Shown here: in pieces, positions 17,391-26,002 of the stretch
Numbering within the stretch: position 1 is the first letter of the stretch
Layout of the letters: the number at the start of each line of letters is the position of its first letter
Assembly (NCBI RefSeq): GCF_003990975.1
Contig: NZ_RZJR01000002.1
Span: 220,741-284,740 of the forward strand
DNA from: Cohnella sp. AR92
Lineage (GTDB): Bacteria > Bacillota > Bacilli > Paenibacillales > Paenibacillaceae
Direction of reading: 5' to 3'
Length of the DNA stretch: 64,000 bases
The notes under the pieces: generated by a model
What the model was told of the DNA's origin: nothing
Database searches by the model: none
The model's input: only the letters and a program-made list of their open reading frames with translations
Program-made: the position numbers and the translations under genes

Positions 17391-18380
17391 TCAGCCTTCT
17401 TTGCCGTCACCGCGGGCCGGGTCGGACTTGCCGATCGAGCCTCTCATCTGGGTATCCGCCTCGATGTTCTTGAGGTTCATGTAATCCATGACGCCCAGAT
17501 TGCCGCCCTTGAGCGCTTCCGCCATCGCCAGCGGCACTTCCGATTCGGCTTCGACGACCTTCGCCCTCATCTCGACGACGCGAGCCTTCATCTCCTGCTC
17601 TTGGGCAACGGCCATCGCGCGTCGTTCTTCGGCTTTCGCCTGGGCGATGCGCTTGTCGGCTTCGGCTTGCTCCGTCTGCAGATTCGCGCCGATGTTCTTG
17701 CCGATGTCTACGTCCATGATATCGATCGACAGAATCTCGAACGCCGTTCCGGCATCAAGCCCCTTGGCCAGAACCGTGCGGGAGATCAGGTCCGGATTCT
17801 CGAGCACGTCCTTATGGGAGTTCGCCGAACCGTTCGTGCTGACGATCCCTTCGCCGACGCGGGCGATGATCGTTTCTTCTCCGGCGCCGCCGACAAGCCG
17901 GTCGATATTGGCGCGCACCGTTACGCGAGCCTTGACCTTCACTTCGATGCCGTCCTTCGCCACGGCCGACACGACCGGAGTCTCGATGACCCGCGGGTTG
18001 ACGCTCATCTGCACCGCTTGCAGCACGTCGCGCCCGGCCAGGTCGATCGCCGCGGCACGTTCGAACACCAGCGGAATATTCGCTCTCTGCGCCGCGATCA
18101 GCGCGTTTACGACCCGATCCACGTTGCCGCCGGCAAGGAAGTGGCTTTCCAATTGGTTAATGGACAGTCCCAGTCCCGCTTTGGTCGCTTTGATCAGCGG
18201 ATTCACGATCCGCGAAGGAATGACTCGTCTAAGTCTCATGGCCACAAGCGTGATGATGCTGATTCGCACTCCCGACGCCAAAGCCGAAATCCACAGCATA
18301 ATCGGGAAGAAGCTCAGGAATACGGTAAAGAGAATAAGCGCGATCGCGATAATGATAAGCAGTTCTACGTTCCAGTCCAT
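17391..18380 (-). CDS. floA: Flotillin-like protein FloA
   Basis: FloA organises functional membrane microdomains (lipid rafts) in Bacilli. The 329-residue protein has an N-terminal membrane-inserted segment ([24 protein letters not shown]). A SPFH/PHB-like domain follows, and then a C-terminal helical region with Glu/Ala repeats ([20 protein letters not shown]) that mediates oligomerisation. The length and the sequence [15 protein letters not shown]-like core ([19 protein letters not shown]) match the YqfA family. It lies 59 bases downstream of nfeD and upstream of the proline-rich gene, as one operon. Confidence 0.96.
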   Translation of the reverse strand: MDWNVELLIIIAIALILFTVFLSFFPIMLWISALASGVRISIITLVAMRLRRVIPSRIVNPLIKATKAGLGLSINQLESHFLAGGNVDRVVNALIAAQRANIPLVFERAAAIDLAGRDVLQAVQMSVNPRVIETPVVSAVAKDGIEVKVKARVTVRANIDRLVGGAGEETIIARVGEGIVSTNGSANSHKDVLENPDLISRTVLAKGLDAGTAFEILSIDIMDVDIGKNIGANLQTEQAEADKRIAQAKAEERRAMAVAQEQEMKARVVEMRAKVVEAESEVPLAMAEALKGGNLGVMDYMNLKNIEADTQMRGSIGKSDPARGDGKEG

Positions 18381-18439
18381 CGAATCCCTCCGAATTTTCT
18401 ATTTCCGTACTCGATAACCTTCGTTACTCCATAACCGAA

Positions 18440-19870
18440 TTACTCCGCCGAATCCTTTTGGACCACGATTCTCGTTCCGTCCGTAGCCATCACCCGGATC
18501 CGGGTGCCGGTCTCGATGTAATCGCCGAAGCTGACGACGTCAAGCCGCGTCCCTTCCACTTCGGCCGTTCCCGCCGGACGCAGCGGAGTGAGAGCCACTC
18601 CCGTCTTCCCGATCCATTCCTCGCGGCCTTCGTTCGGAACGAACCCCTCTTCCTTCGTCAGCTGCTCGCGAAGCACGAACCGGTTCCAGATGCCCTTCTT
18701 GCGGAAAATATACGCGAACGCCGCCACGATAACGGCTGCGATCAATACCGCGATTCCAAGCGACTGCAGAGCATCCCCGGTATCGTAAGCGGCCATCCCG
18801 ATTCCGCCCGCAATACCGGCGACTCCGAGAACGAAGAGAATGCCGAAGCTCGGCAGGAAGATCTCCAGCAAGAGGAACAGAATGCCTAACAGGAACAGAA
18901 CGATCGATTCGATACCCGCGAAGCCCGCAATGTATTGTCCGAAGAAATACAAGGCGAAGGCGACGAGCCCCGTGATGCCCGGCGCGCCGAATCCGGGAAC
19001 GAACACTTCGATGAAAATGCCGGCCAAACCGATGATCAGAAGGAGCGTGGAGATCCCGTCCGAGGTCAGCCAGCGCGACAGCCTTTCGGCGATGGTCGGC
19101 TTCACCTCCACCGTTGACCAATGCTCCATTCCCGCCCAGCGGATCGCTTCGTCCGTCGAGCTCAGCACGGCATCCGAATAGCCCACTTGAAGGGCCTCGT
19201 TCGCCGTAAGGGACAGAATTTGCCCCCTCTCCTTCGTCCGGCCAAGCTCCTTCAGCTCCACGACGAGATGCGGATCGACCATGCCGACCGCAATCTCCCC
19301 TTTGCGACCGTTCTTCTCCGCGGCGGATTGCATCTCGCTCGACCAGAACGACACGATCTTCGGACTCTCCACCGCCTCGCCCGCGGAGTCGACAACCATC
19401 GCCGCTCCGATGCTGGAGCCCGGGGTCATCACGATCCGATCCGCGTTCAAGGCGATATAGGCTCCTGCCGATGCCGCCTTCGCCTCGACATAAGCGACGG
19501 TAGGAATCTTGGCGGAAGCGATCCGGCTTCCGATCTCTCCGGCGCTCTGCAGGCTTCCTCCCGGCGTATCGATCTTAAGAAGCAGGAGCGCCGCTTTGGC
19601 TTCTTCCGCTTCGGTAATCGCGCGATCCAGGAATGCGGCTAGGCCTCTCTCGATCGTCGATTCGACGGGAACGATGTAGACGGTGCCCGAGCCGGAATCC
19701 GACGAGATCAGAGCAGGCTTCTGCGGGACCTGTTCCTCGGCGCTTGCCGCTTGCATGCCCCATCCGAAGACAGGCAGCAGGATCAGAAGCGCCAGCGGAA
19801 GAAGAAGCGCTTTCAGTCCTCCTCGACCGGGTTCGCCAACGATCGACCTTTTCTTCCGTAACAATCGCAC
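18440..19870 (-). CDS. yqeZ: NfeD family membrane protease-like protein (YqeZ type)
   Basis: Long-form NfeD, a partner of flotillin. A signal/transmembrane segment leads into a ClpP-class serine-protease domain: LLKIDTPGGSLQSAGEIG and KAASAGAYIALNADRIVM contain the SAGA-type nucleophile region. Four or five transmembrane helices follow, and the C-terminal OB-fold NfeD domain (WIGKTGVALTPLRPAGTAEVEG) ends the protein. The start is uncertain: two overlapping GGAGG sites precede a GTG at 19870 and a TTG at 19864, while upstream in-frame codons at 19882 and 19897 lack a site. GTG gives 476 residues. A sigma-W-like promoter lies at 19911-19936. Confidence 0.93.
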   Translation of the reverse strand: MRLLRKKRSIVGEPGRGGLKALLLPLALLILLPVFGWGMQAASAEEQVPQKPALISSDSGSGTVYIVPVESTIERGLAAFLDRAITEAEEAKAALLLLKIDTPGGSLQSAGEIGSRIASAKIPTVAYVEAKAASAGAYIALNADRIVMTPGSSIGAAMVVDSAGEAVESPKIVSFWSSEMQSAAEKNGRKGEIAVGMVDPHLVVELKELGRTKERGQILSLTANEALQVGYSDAVLSSTDEAIRWAGMEHWSTVEVKPTIAERLSRWLTSDGISTLLLIIGLAGIFIEVFVPGFGAPGITGLVAFALYFFGQYIAGFAGIESIVLFLLGILFLLLEIFLPSFGILFVLGVAGIAGGIGMAAYDTGDALQSLGIAVLIAAVIVAAFAYIFRKKGIWNRFVLREQLTKEEGFVPNEGREEWIGKTGVALTPLRPAGTAEVEGTRLDVVSFGDYIETGTRIRVMATDGTRIVVQKDSAE

Positions 19871-19910
19871 CCCTCCCTCCATATGTAATTTTTCCAACTT
19901 TACAAAGTAA

Positions 19911-19936
19911 TACGACTCCGACGCTTGACGGTTCCA
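19911..19936 (-). promoter_or_regulatory. Sigma-W-type (ECF) promoter for nfeD-floA
   Basis: Minus-strand TGGAAC (19931-19936), a 16-base spacer and CGTA (19911-19914) match the sigma-W consensus TGAAAC-N16-CGTA at nine of ten positions. In B. subtilis the orthologous yqeZ-yqfA-yqfB operon belongs to the sigma-W cell-envelope stress regulon, so site and context agree. Confidence 0.65.
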
Positions 19937-19959
19937 ACCAATTCAACGCGGATAAAATG

Positions 19960-19990
19960 GAAAAAGCACTTCCTATCGCTAGGAAGTGCT
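19960..19990 (-). terminator. Terminator after rpsU-yqeY
   Basis: Minus strand AGCACTTCCTA, GCGA, TAGGAAGTGCT followed by TTTTTCC: a perfect 11-bp stem with a T run. It lies just after the yqeY stop codon and before the sigma-W promoter. Confidence 0.9.
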
Positions 19991-20007
19991 TCGTTGTTTT
20001 CGAGAAA

Positions 20008-20451
20008 TCACTGCAGAAATTGCTGGACGAGCTGATTAACAAGCTTGCCGTCGGCGCGTCCTTTCACCTTCGGCATCAGCGCTCCCATCAACTTCCCCAT
20101 ATCTGCCTTGGAAGAAGCACCGGTCTCTTGAATGGTCTGCGTAACAATAGCTTTGATTTCTTCTTCGGTGAGCTGCTGAGGAAGATATTGAGCGATAATG
20201 TCGATTTCTGCGGCTAAGTCGGTGACCAAATCATCACGGCCGGCCTTCTGAAATTCCTGGAGGGAATCTTTGCGTTGTTTGACTTCGCGGCTCAATATGT
20301 CGAGCACTTCGTTATCCTCAAGCGGGCGGCGCAAATCGATTTCTTGATTCTTGACCGCCGCACGAACCATTCGAATCGTGGAGAGCCTGAATTTATCCTG
20401 TGCTCTCATCGCCTGCTTCATGTCTTCGTTCAAACGTTCCGCGAGACTCAT
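20008..20451 (-). CDS. yqeY: GatB/YqeY domain protein
   Basis: A 147-residue protein equivalent to the C-terminal tRNA-binding-like domain of GatB. MSLAERLNEDMKQAMRAQDK at the start and the end (GKLMGALMPKVKGRADGKLV) are characteristic of YqeY. The family is thought to act on tRNA or translation, but its exact reaction is not established. It lies 14 bases downstream of rpsU, forming the widely conserved rpsU-yqeY pair from one promoter (20690-20719). Confidence 0.95.
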   Translation of the reverse strand: MSLAERLNEDMKQAMRAQDKFRLSTIRMVRAAVKNQEIDLRRPLEDNEVLDILSREVKQRKDSLQEFQKAGRDDLVTDLAAEIDIIAQYLPQQLTEEEIKAIVTQTIQETGASSKADMGKLMGALMPKVKGRADGKLVNQLVQQFLQ

Positions 20452-20465
20452 GATGCGGATTCCTC

Positions 20466-20639
20466 CTAGAACTTGCGTTTGCGTGCGGCTTCGGACTTCT
20501 TCTTCCGCTTAACGCTTGGTTTCTCGTAGTGCTTGCGTTTTTTCAGTTCCGCGAGAACGCCATCCTTGGCGATAGAACGCTTGAAGCGGCGGAGTGCAGC
20601 GTCGAGTGTTTCATTTTTACGAACTTTTGTTTCGGACAC
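20466..20639 (-). CDS. rpsU: 30S ribosomal protein S21
   Basis: A 57-residue basic protein read from a GTG at 20639 preceded by GGAGGGAGGG. The sequence ([18 protein letters not shown], then a Lys/Arg-rich tail ending KRKF) is the classic S21. S21 sits on the 30S platform near the 3' end of 16S rRNA. It shares its transcript with yqeY. Confidence 0.97.
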   Translation of the reverse strand: MSETKVRKNETLDAALRRFKRSIAKDGVLAELKKRKHYEKPSVKRKKKSEAARKRKF

Positions 20640-20689
20640 CAGTTATCCCTCCCTCCGGAACAGACCACAACACACGGTAATCAAACTTC

Positions 20690-20719
20690 ATTATAGGCGA
20701 AGGAAAGTAGGGGTGTCAA
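20690..20719 (-). promoter_or_regulatory. Sigma-A promoter of rpsU-yqeY
   Basis: Perfect TTGACA (20714-20719) and perfect TATAAT (20690-20695) on the minus strand, 18 bases apart, about 50 bases before the rpsU start. This is the strongest vegetative promoter in the window. Confidence 0.88.
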
Positions 20720-20819
20720 CTTTCGCCCATTTCATTTTTCATTCTTCTTCAACTGCATAAGGTTCGAGCGCTCAAGGAAGCGATTCCCGCGGGGACGAAG
20801 ACCCTTCGCGAAGGACGAT

Positions 20820-21161
20820 TCAAGCGTTCAGAGGACCCAGCTTCTCGCCGCCGAGCACATGGAAGTGAATGTGGAAAACCACTTGTCCGCTGTCCCTGCC
20901 GATATTGTTGATCAGACGGTAGCCGTTCTCGGCAAGGCCCGCATCCTGCGCGACTTTCTTGGCCGCCAGCAGAACGCGCCCGAGCAGTTCGGCGTCCTCC
21001 GGTTCCGCTTCGTTCATCGAGGGAATGTGCTTCTTCGGGATGACGAGCAGATGGACGGGAGCTTGCGGCTGGATGTCCTTGAATGCGTACACGTATTCGT
21101 CCTCGTATACTTTGCTGGAAGGAATCGATCCTTCAATGATTTTGCAGAAAATGCAATCCAT
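20820..21161 (-). CDS. hinT: HIT family hydrolase (HinT-like)
   Basis: A 113-residue histidine-triad protein that hydrolyses nucleoside phosphoramidates or related nucleotides. The catalytic triad is HIHFHVLGG near the C-terminus, and the N-terminus MDCIFCKIIEGSIPSSKVYED is typical. GGAGGTTAAG precedes the ATG at 21161; a start five codons upstream has no such site. It lies upstream of the rpsU promoter and is likely a separate unit. Confidence 0.95.
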   Translation of the reverse strand: MDCIFCKIIEGSIPSSKVYEDEYVYAFKDIQPQAPVHLLVIPKKHIPSMNEAEPEDAELLGRVLLAAKKVAQDAGLAENGYRLINNIGRDSGQVVFHIHFHVLGGEKLGPLNA

Positions 21162-21242
21162 CGTCTTAACCTCCATCGGTAATCCATGCCTTCCCTCTTA
21201 TCATAGCTCAGCGGCTGCAGCGAGTCCAACGTTGCAACGATC

Positions 21243-21839
21243 TTATGCGGACAGCGATCCGGCAATCGACTTAAGCTTCTGCGCCGCGTCAGCCGCCGGC
21301 TTCGTCCATTCGGCTCCGGCCGCCATCTGACGATATCGGTCGTCCTCCGTCGGAATCGAATACTGCTTCAGGATGCCGGATAAGCCGGCGCCGCCTTCCT
21401 GCAGCTTGGCCAGAGTCGCCTTCTCCTCCGCCGTCAACGGACCTTCGTGAACGCCGACGCCGGCCAGAGAAGACTGGAGGACAGCGAGCTGCGCTTGAAG
21501 CTCTTGCTTCGCCTGTTCCTCATCGTTAGCCGCGTTCACGGCTTTTGTAGACAGCGCGGCGGCGCAGCCGTCTTCGAGGGAGACGAGCTGTCCCGCTTGC
21601 GCCATGAGAGGCAGCCGCTCCACGGCCGTCGTCGTTGAGTCCAGCGCCTTGGCCGTGCTCTCCAGCGTATCCGCGAACGCTTGGCACGAAGCGTATTGCT
21701 CCGCGAGCCGCTTCCCCTTGTCGGTCGCGGAGGATTGATTGTTAAGCAGCACCTTGGACAACAACAGGACGATCAGGATCGCGAGCCCGGTTATCACGAT
21801 TAATAGAATAGGAACGGTTAAACTTCTCTTGCCTGACAT
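21243..21839 (-). CDS. Membrane-anchored helical protein of unknown function
   Basis: A 198-residue protein with a single N-terminal transmembrane helix (VPILLIVITGLAILIVLLL, residues about 9-28). A predicted extracytoplasmic helical domain follows, rich in Ala, Glu and Gln. It has two cysteines (ASCQAF and EDGCAAA) that could form a disulfide. GGAAGGAG precedes the ATG. It lies 120 bases downstream of addA and upstream of hinT on the same strand. No family is recognised. Confidence 0.75.
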   Translation of the reverse strand: MSGKRSLTVPILLIVITGLAILIVLLLSKVLLNNQSSATDKGKRLAEQYASCQAFADTLESTAKALDSTTTAVERLPLMAQAGQLVSLEDGCAAALSTKAVNAANDEEQAKQELQAQLAVLQSSLAGVGVHEGPLTAEEKATLAKLQEGGAGLSGILKQYSIPTEDDRYRQMAAGAEWTKPAADAAQKLKSIAGSLSA

Positions 21840-21961
21840 GTGGTTCTCCTTCCGGGCCGTCTCTCCGAAGCGGCTGGGTACTTTTGCTAGTAAGGATTAT
21901 AGCGCGTCGCCGCCCGTTGTGCCACCCGTCTTCGCGCGTGATTTGCACAGGTTCCGGACGC

Positions 21962-24900
21962 TTACCTGACGCGAACGCTGACTCCGCCGTCCACGAAGAC
22001 GACGTAGCCTTCCTTGACGGGCCGTCCGAGAATGCCTCCGATCGCTTCCGCGTACCGTTCGATCTGGAACCGATGCTTCTCCGCCGCTTCTTCCCAGGAG
22101 CCGTTCCACACCTTGTCCGTCTTGTAATCGATCAGGACAAGGCCGTCTTCTTCGGGGAAAAGACAGTCGATGACGCCCTGGATCAGCACCGTGTCGCCGA
22201 GTACGCCTTCCCCGGCCGACGGGTAAGCCTCGCGAGCCGGAAGGCCGTAGCTGAACGGCACTTCCCTCCACAGCTTGTCCGCCCGGCACATCCGATCGTA
22301 GAGCGGCGAACGGCAGAAGGAGGCGATCGATTCCGCATCGACGGCTTGGCTTTGCTCGGTCGTGATGATCCGCTTCTCGACCAGCTCCGCCAGCAAACGC
22401 TCGATATCCGCGGCATCCGTTCCGATCTTGACCGGCAGATGCTGCAGCACAAGGTGAACGACGGAGCCGCGTTCCGCGGCAGTAAGCGTTCGGTTGGACA
22501 GGAACTTGGGCCGTCGAAGGCGGTAGGTCATCGCCATCGCTTCCTGCGCGGACGGCTCGTCCGGATTGAGTCGCAGCTCCAGGAGAGCATCCTCTTCCGC
22601 CTCGACTCCCCTTCCAGGCTCGCTTGCCAGCGGCTTGCCGGAAGAGGGGTCGGGAATCTCTGCGCCGGTATTCCTGCTGCTGCTCCCGCTCTCGTCTCGT
22701 TGCCGCTTGAGAGCCGTGATCGACGTCTTGGCCGCAAGCTGCGTCGCCTCCAGGTGAGGGTCGACCCAAGATAGAGCTTCATAGGCTCGTTCCCCCGCTT
22801 CGGAAGCCTCCATGGGGACGGGCTTCAGCGCCAGAACGAGATTCCAAGCGGATTCCTCGCCGTCATCCGGTGCCAGCGGCGGCTCCGGAGACCTCATGAA
22901 GTCCGTTGCGGGCAGCACCCGGCAGCTCCATTCCGATGGGTCCGGCGCCCTGCTCGGTTCCTCGCCGCCGGGAAGCTTCCAGGAGCCGGCCGCGATCGTC
23001 GCCGCCGGTCCAAGCCAGTCGAGGTAGCGGTTCGCCGCGACGACCGCATGGTCGGGCAGCCCATTCTCCGAAGCCTCGGCCAGCTCGCGCCAGCGGTTCA
23101 GCTCTTTCTCGGCATCCTTGGCCGTTCCGATCAGGATCAGCTTCTCCTTCGGCCGCGTAAGCGCCACGTAAAGGACACGCATCTCCTCGGCGAGCATCTC
23201 CGCCTGAAGCCGTCGGCGAATCGCGAGCTGCGGGAAGGTCGGGTACGTCACGCGGGTCTCGGGCTCCACCCGCTTCGGACCGAAGCCGAGCTTCTTGTGC
23301 TTCAGGAACAGCCCGTTCAGGTCCTGCTTGTTGAAGCCGCGGCCCAAGCCGGCGACGAACACGACCGGGAATTCCAGCCCCTTGCTCTTGTGGATCGAGA
23401 CGATCCGCACGACGTCCTCTTGCTCCCCGAGCGCGCGCGCGGCGCCGAGATCGGCCCCGGTGTCGCGCATTCTTCCTAGGAATCGGAGGAACCGGAACAA
23501 GCCTCTCGAGCTGGAGCTCTGCTCGAACTGCCGCGCCCTGTCGATCAGGGCCCTCAGGTTCGCCTGGCGCTGCACGCCGCCGGGAAGCCCGCCGACGAAG
23601 TCGTAATAGCCCGTCTCGCGGTACAGCAGCCAGAGCAGGTCGGCGAGCGCCTCTCTTCTGGCGAAGCTTCTCCACCGCTCGAGGGAGCCCAGAAAATCGC
23701 CCAACGCTTGCTTCAGCCGTTCGTCGAGCGATTCGGCCGCAGCCTCGTTGACCGCTGCCCAGAACGTGCCGCGGCGCTCTTGAATGCGGATCTGCGCCAG
23801 CAGCTCGGCGGACAGGCCGACGATCGGCGAACGGAGCACGCCGGCGAGCGGAATGTCCTGATCCGGGTTGTCGATCACCTGCAGCAACGAGAGCATGACA
23901 TCCACTTCCGTCGCGGCGAAGTATCCGGTCGCCAGATCCGCGTAAGCGGGAATTCCCGCCGCCTTCAGTTCCTCCAGCATCGCCGGAGAAAGCGATGTCG
24001 CGGCGCGAAGCAGGATGACGATATCCCGGTAGGCGAGCGGGCGGTACAGCTTGTTCTTGCCGTCGTAGACGGCGAACGGTTTCTCGCCCGCGTGCCCCAT
24101 CAATCGCTTGATCTCGGCCGCAATGCAGCGGGCTTCGAGCTGCACGGTCTCCAGCTCTTCCTCCGTTTGGGCGCTTCCTTCGGAGTCCGCTTCCGCGGGG
24201 GACGATTCGGGCGCGTCTTCCTCCGGCGACCCTGCCGATCCAGCCGCGCTCCCGGATTGGAGCAGGATCATCTCGACGGCATACGGAGAAGCGGATCGGG
24301 TCGCGCCGCTCTCCGCTTCCGGTTCCTCCAGCGGATACCCTTCGCCGTAGATCAGCTCGGCCCGGCGGTCGTAATCCATCTCCGCGACTTTCTCCCGCAT
24401 GATGAGCCGGAACACGTGATTGACGGCGTCGACCACCCTTGTGCGGCTGCGGAAGTTGCGCGCCAGGTCGATTCGCAGCCCGCCGAGCTCCTTCTCTCGG
24501 TCTATCGCTTCGGGGAATGCGGAGGCGGGAGCATTCGCCTGTTCCGGAGCCGGAGCGTTGTCCGTCCTTGCCGTCCATACCTCGTACCGCTTGTACTTCG
24601 CCAGGAACAGCCCGGGCTCCGCGAGGCGGAAGCGGTAGATGCTCTGCTTCACGTCGCCGACCATGAACACGTTGCCGGGCTCTTCCTTCGCGATCAAGGA
24701 GACGATCGCTTCCTGCACTTCGTTCGTGTCCTGGTACTCGTCCAGCAGAATCTCCGCGAAGCGCGCTCGATAAGCCAGCGCCGCCGCGGAAGGCACCGTG
24801 CGCTCCGGCGTGGATTCCTCGCCTCGGAGCACTCGCAAGGCGTAATGCTCCAAGTCCCCGAAGTCGAGAAGTCCTTTCTCCCTCTTCGCCGCTTCGTACC

Positions 24901-26002
24901 GGCTTCCGAATTCGATAATGACCTCGGCGAGCTCCGCCATGTCCGGAGCGAGCGATTGCAGCTCCTCGGCATACTGCTCCGGCGTTCGCACGAACCATTC
25001 GTCCGCCAGCTTCGTGATCGCCTTCTTCGCCTCGTCCCGAAGTGCCTTGACCCGTTCTTGAAGCACCGGATCGTAACTGTCGCCGCGGCACGGCTTCAGC
25101 CGGCCGAAAGAGACCGCGCCGAAGGCCGAATTCCATTGCTCCCAGGGCAAGCCCCGTACCGTCTCCAGCAAGCCCGCCACGATGTCCATGTCGCCGGCCA
25201 GCGTCTCCGCGTAGGGAGCCGGTCCCGCCGGCCCCTCCGCGATGTCGCGTCCGCTTCGAAGCAAGGCGAACGCCCCTTCGAGCGATTGTTCGACCGCCTG
25301 CGCCATGCTGCGGGCCCAAGCGGAGGAGGCTAGCTCGGAAGCATCCGCGATCCGGAAGGAAGCGGCCGTCTCCCGAAGCCACCATTCCGGCCACGGATGG
25401 CTGCGCGCGAACTCATGCAGCTCCAGCACGAGGCCGTGAAGCGGCTCGTCGCTGCGCTCGCCGCCGAACTGATCGGCCAGCCTGGCCAGCGGGCCGCTCT
25501 CTCCTTCCCGCTCGTACCGCTCTTCGAATACCGCGTCGAGCGTGTCCATGCGCAGCAGCTCGGCTTCCGTCTCGTTGGCGATGCGGAAGCCGGGATCGAG
25601 TCCGATCAGCGGGGCATACTTCTCGATCACTTCCATGCAGAACGAGTGCAGCGTCGTGATCGACGCCCGCGGCAGCAGCGCCAGCTGCCTCTTCAGGTGC
25701 GCGGACTCGGGGGTCCGGTCCAGCGCTTCCTCGAGGGCGAGCCGGATCCGCTCCTTCATCTCCGCGGCGGCCGCTTTGGTAAAGGTCGCCACGAGAAGGG
25801 AGTCCACGTCGAGCGGACGCTCCTCGTCCGCGATGCGGGAGATGATCCTCTCGACGAGAACGGCCGTCTTGCCGGAACCGGCCGCAGCCGCGACGAGGAC
25901 GTTCGTCCCGTCCGCCGCGATCGCCGCCCATTGCTCGTCCGTCCAGCGGCTGCCGGCCGGTTTGTTGTAGGTCGCTTCCAATGAAGCCGTTGCCGGACTC
26001 AT
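21962..26002 (-). CDS. addA: Helicase-exonuclease AddA subunit
   Basis: AddA is the UvrD-like helicase and nuclease subunit of AddAB, the Gram-positive counterpart of RecBCD, which resects double-strand breaks until it meets Chi. At 1346 residues it is slightly long for the family. Walker A is AAAGSGKTAVLVERI near residue 40, Walker B is LLDEYQDTNEVQ, and motif VI-like sequence is LYVALTRPKEKLIL. The C-terminal nuclease domain contains GVIDCLFPEEDGLVLIDYKTD. The start overlaps addB by 4 bases (ATGA), so the subunits are coupled. Confidence 0.97.
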   Translation of the reverse strand: MSPATASLEATYNKPAGSRWTDEQWAAIAADGTNVLVAAAAGSGKTAVLVERIISRIADEERPLDVDSLLVATFTKAAAAEMKERIRLALEEALDRTPESAHLKRQLALLPRASITTLHSFCMEVIEKYAPLIGLDPGFRIANETEAELLRMDTLDAVFEERYEREGESGPLARLADQFGGERSDEPLHGLVLELHEFARSHPWPEWWLRETAASFRIADASELASSAWARSMAQAVEQSLEGAFALLRSGRDIAEGPAGPAPYAETLAGDMDIVAGLLETVRGLPWEQWNSAFGAVSFGRLKPCRGDSYDPVLQERVKALRDEAKKAITKLADEWFVRTPEQYAEELQSLAPDMAELAEVIIEFGSRYEAAKREKGLLDFGDLEHYALRVLRGEESTPERTVPSAAALAYRARFAEILLDEYQDTNEVQEAIVSLIAKEEPGNVFMVGDVKQSIYRFRLAEPGLFLAKYKRYEVWTARTDNAPAPEQANAPASAFPEAIDREKELGGLRIDLARNFRSRTRVVDAVNHVFRLIMREKVAEMDYDRRAELIYGEGYPLEEPEAESGATRSASPYAVEMILLQSGSAAGSAGSPEEDAPESSPAEADSEGSAQTEEELETVQLEARCIAAEIKRLMGHAGEKPFAVYDGKNKLYRPLAYRDIVILLRAATSLSPAMLEELKAAGIPAYADLATGYFAATEVDVMLSLLQVIDNPDQDIPLAGVLRSPIVGLSAELLAQIRIQERRGTFWAAVNEAAAESLDERLKQALGDFLGSLERWRSFARREALADLLWLLYRETGYYDFVGGLPGGVQRQANLRALIDRARQFEQSSSSRGLFRFLRFLGRMRDTGADLGAARALGEQEDVVRIVSIHKSKGLEFPVVFVAGLGRGFNKQDLNGLFLKHKKLGFGPKRVEPETRVTYPTFPQLAIRRRLQAEMLAEEMRVLYVALTRPKEKLILIGTAKDAEKELNRWRELAEASENGLPDHAVVAANRYLDWLGPAATIAAGSWKLPGGEEPSRAPDPSEWSCRVLPATDFMRSPEPPLAPDDGEESAWNLVLALKPVPMEASEAGERAYEALSWVDPHLEATQLAAKTSITALKRQRDESGSSSRNTGAEIPDPSSGKPLASEPGRGVEAEEDALLELRLNPDEPSAQEAMAMTYRLRRPKFLSNRTLTAAERGSVVHLVLQHLPVKIGTDAADIERLLAELVEKRIITTEQSQAVDAESIASFCRSPLYDRMCRADKLWREVPFSYGLPAREAYPSAGEGVLGDTVLIQGVIDCLFPEEDGLVLIDYKTDKVWNGSWEEAAEKHRFQIERYAEAIGGILGRPVKEGYVVFVDGGVSVRVR

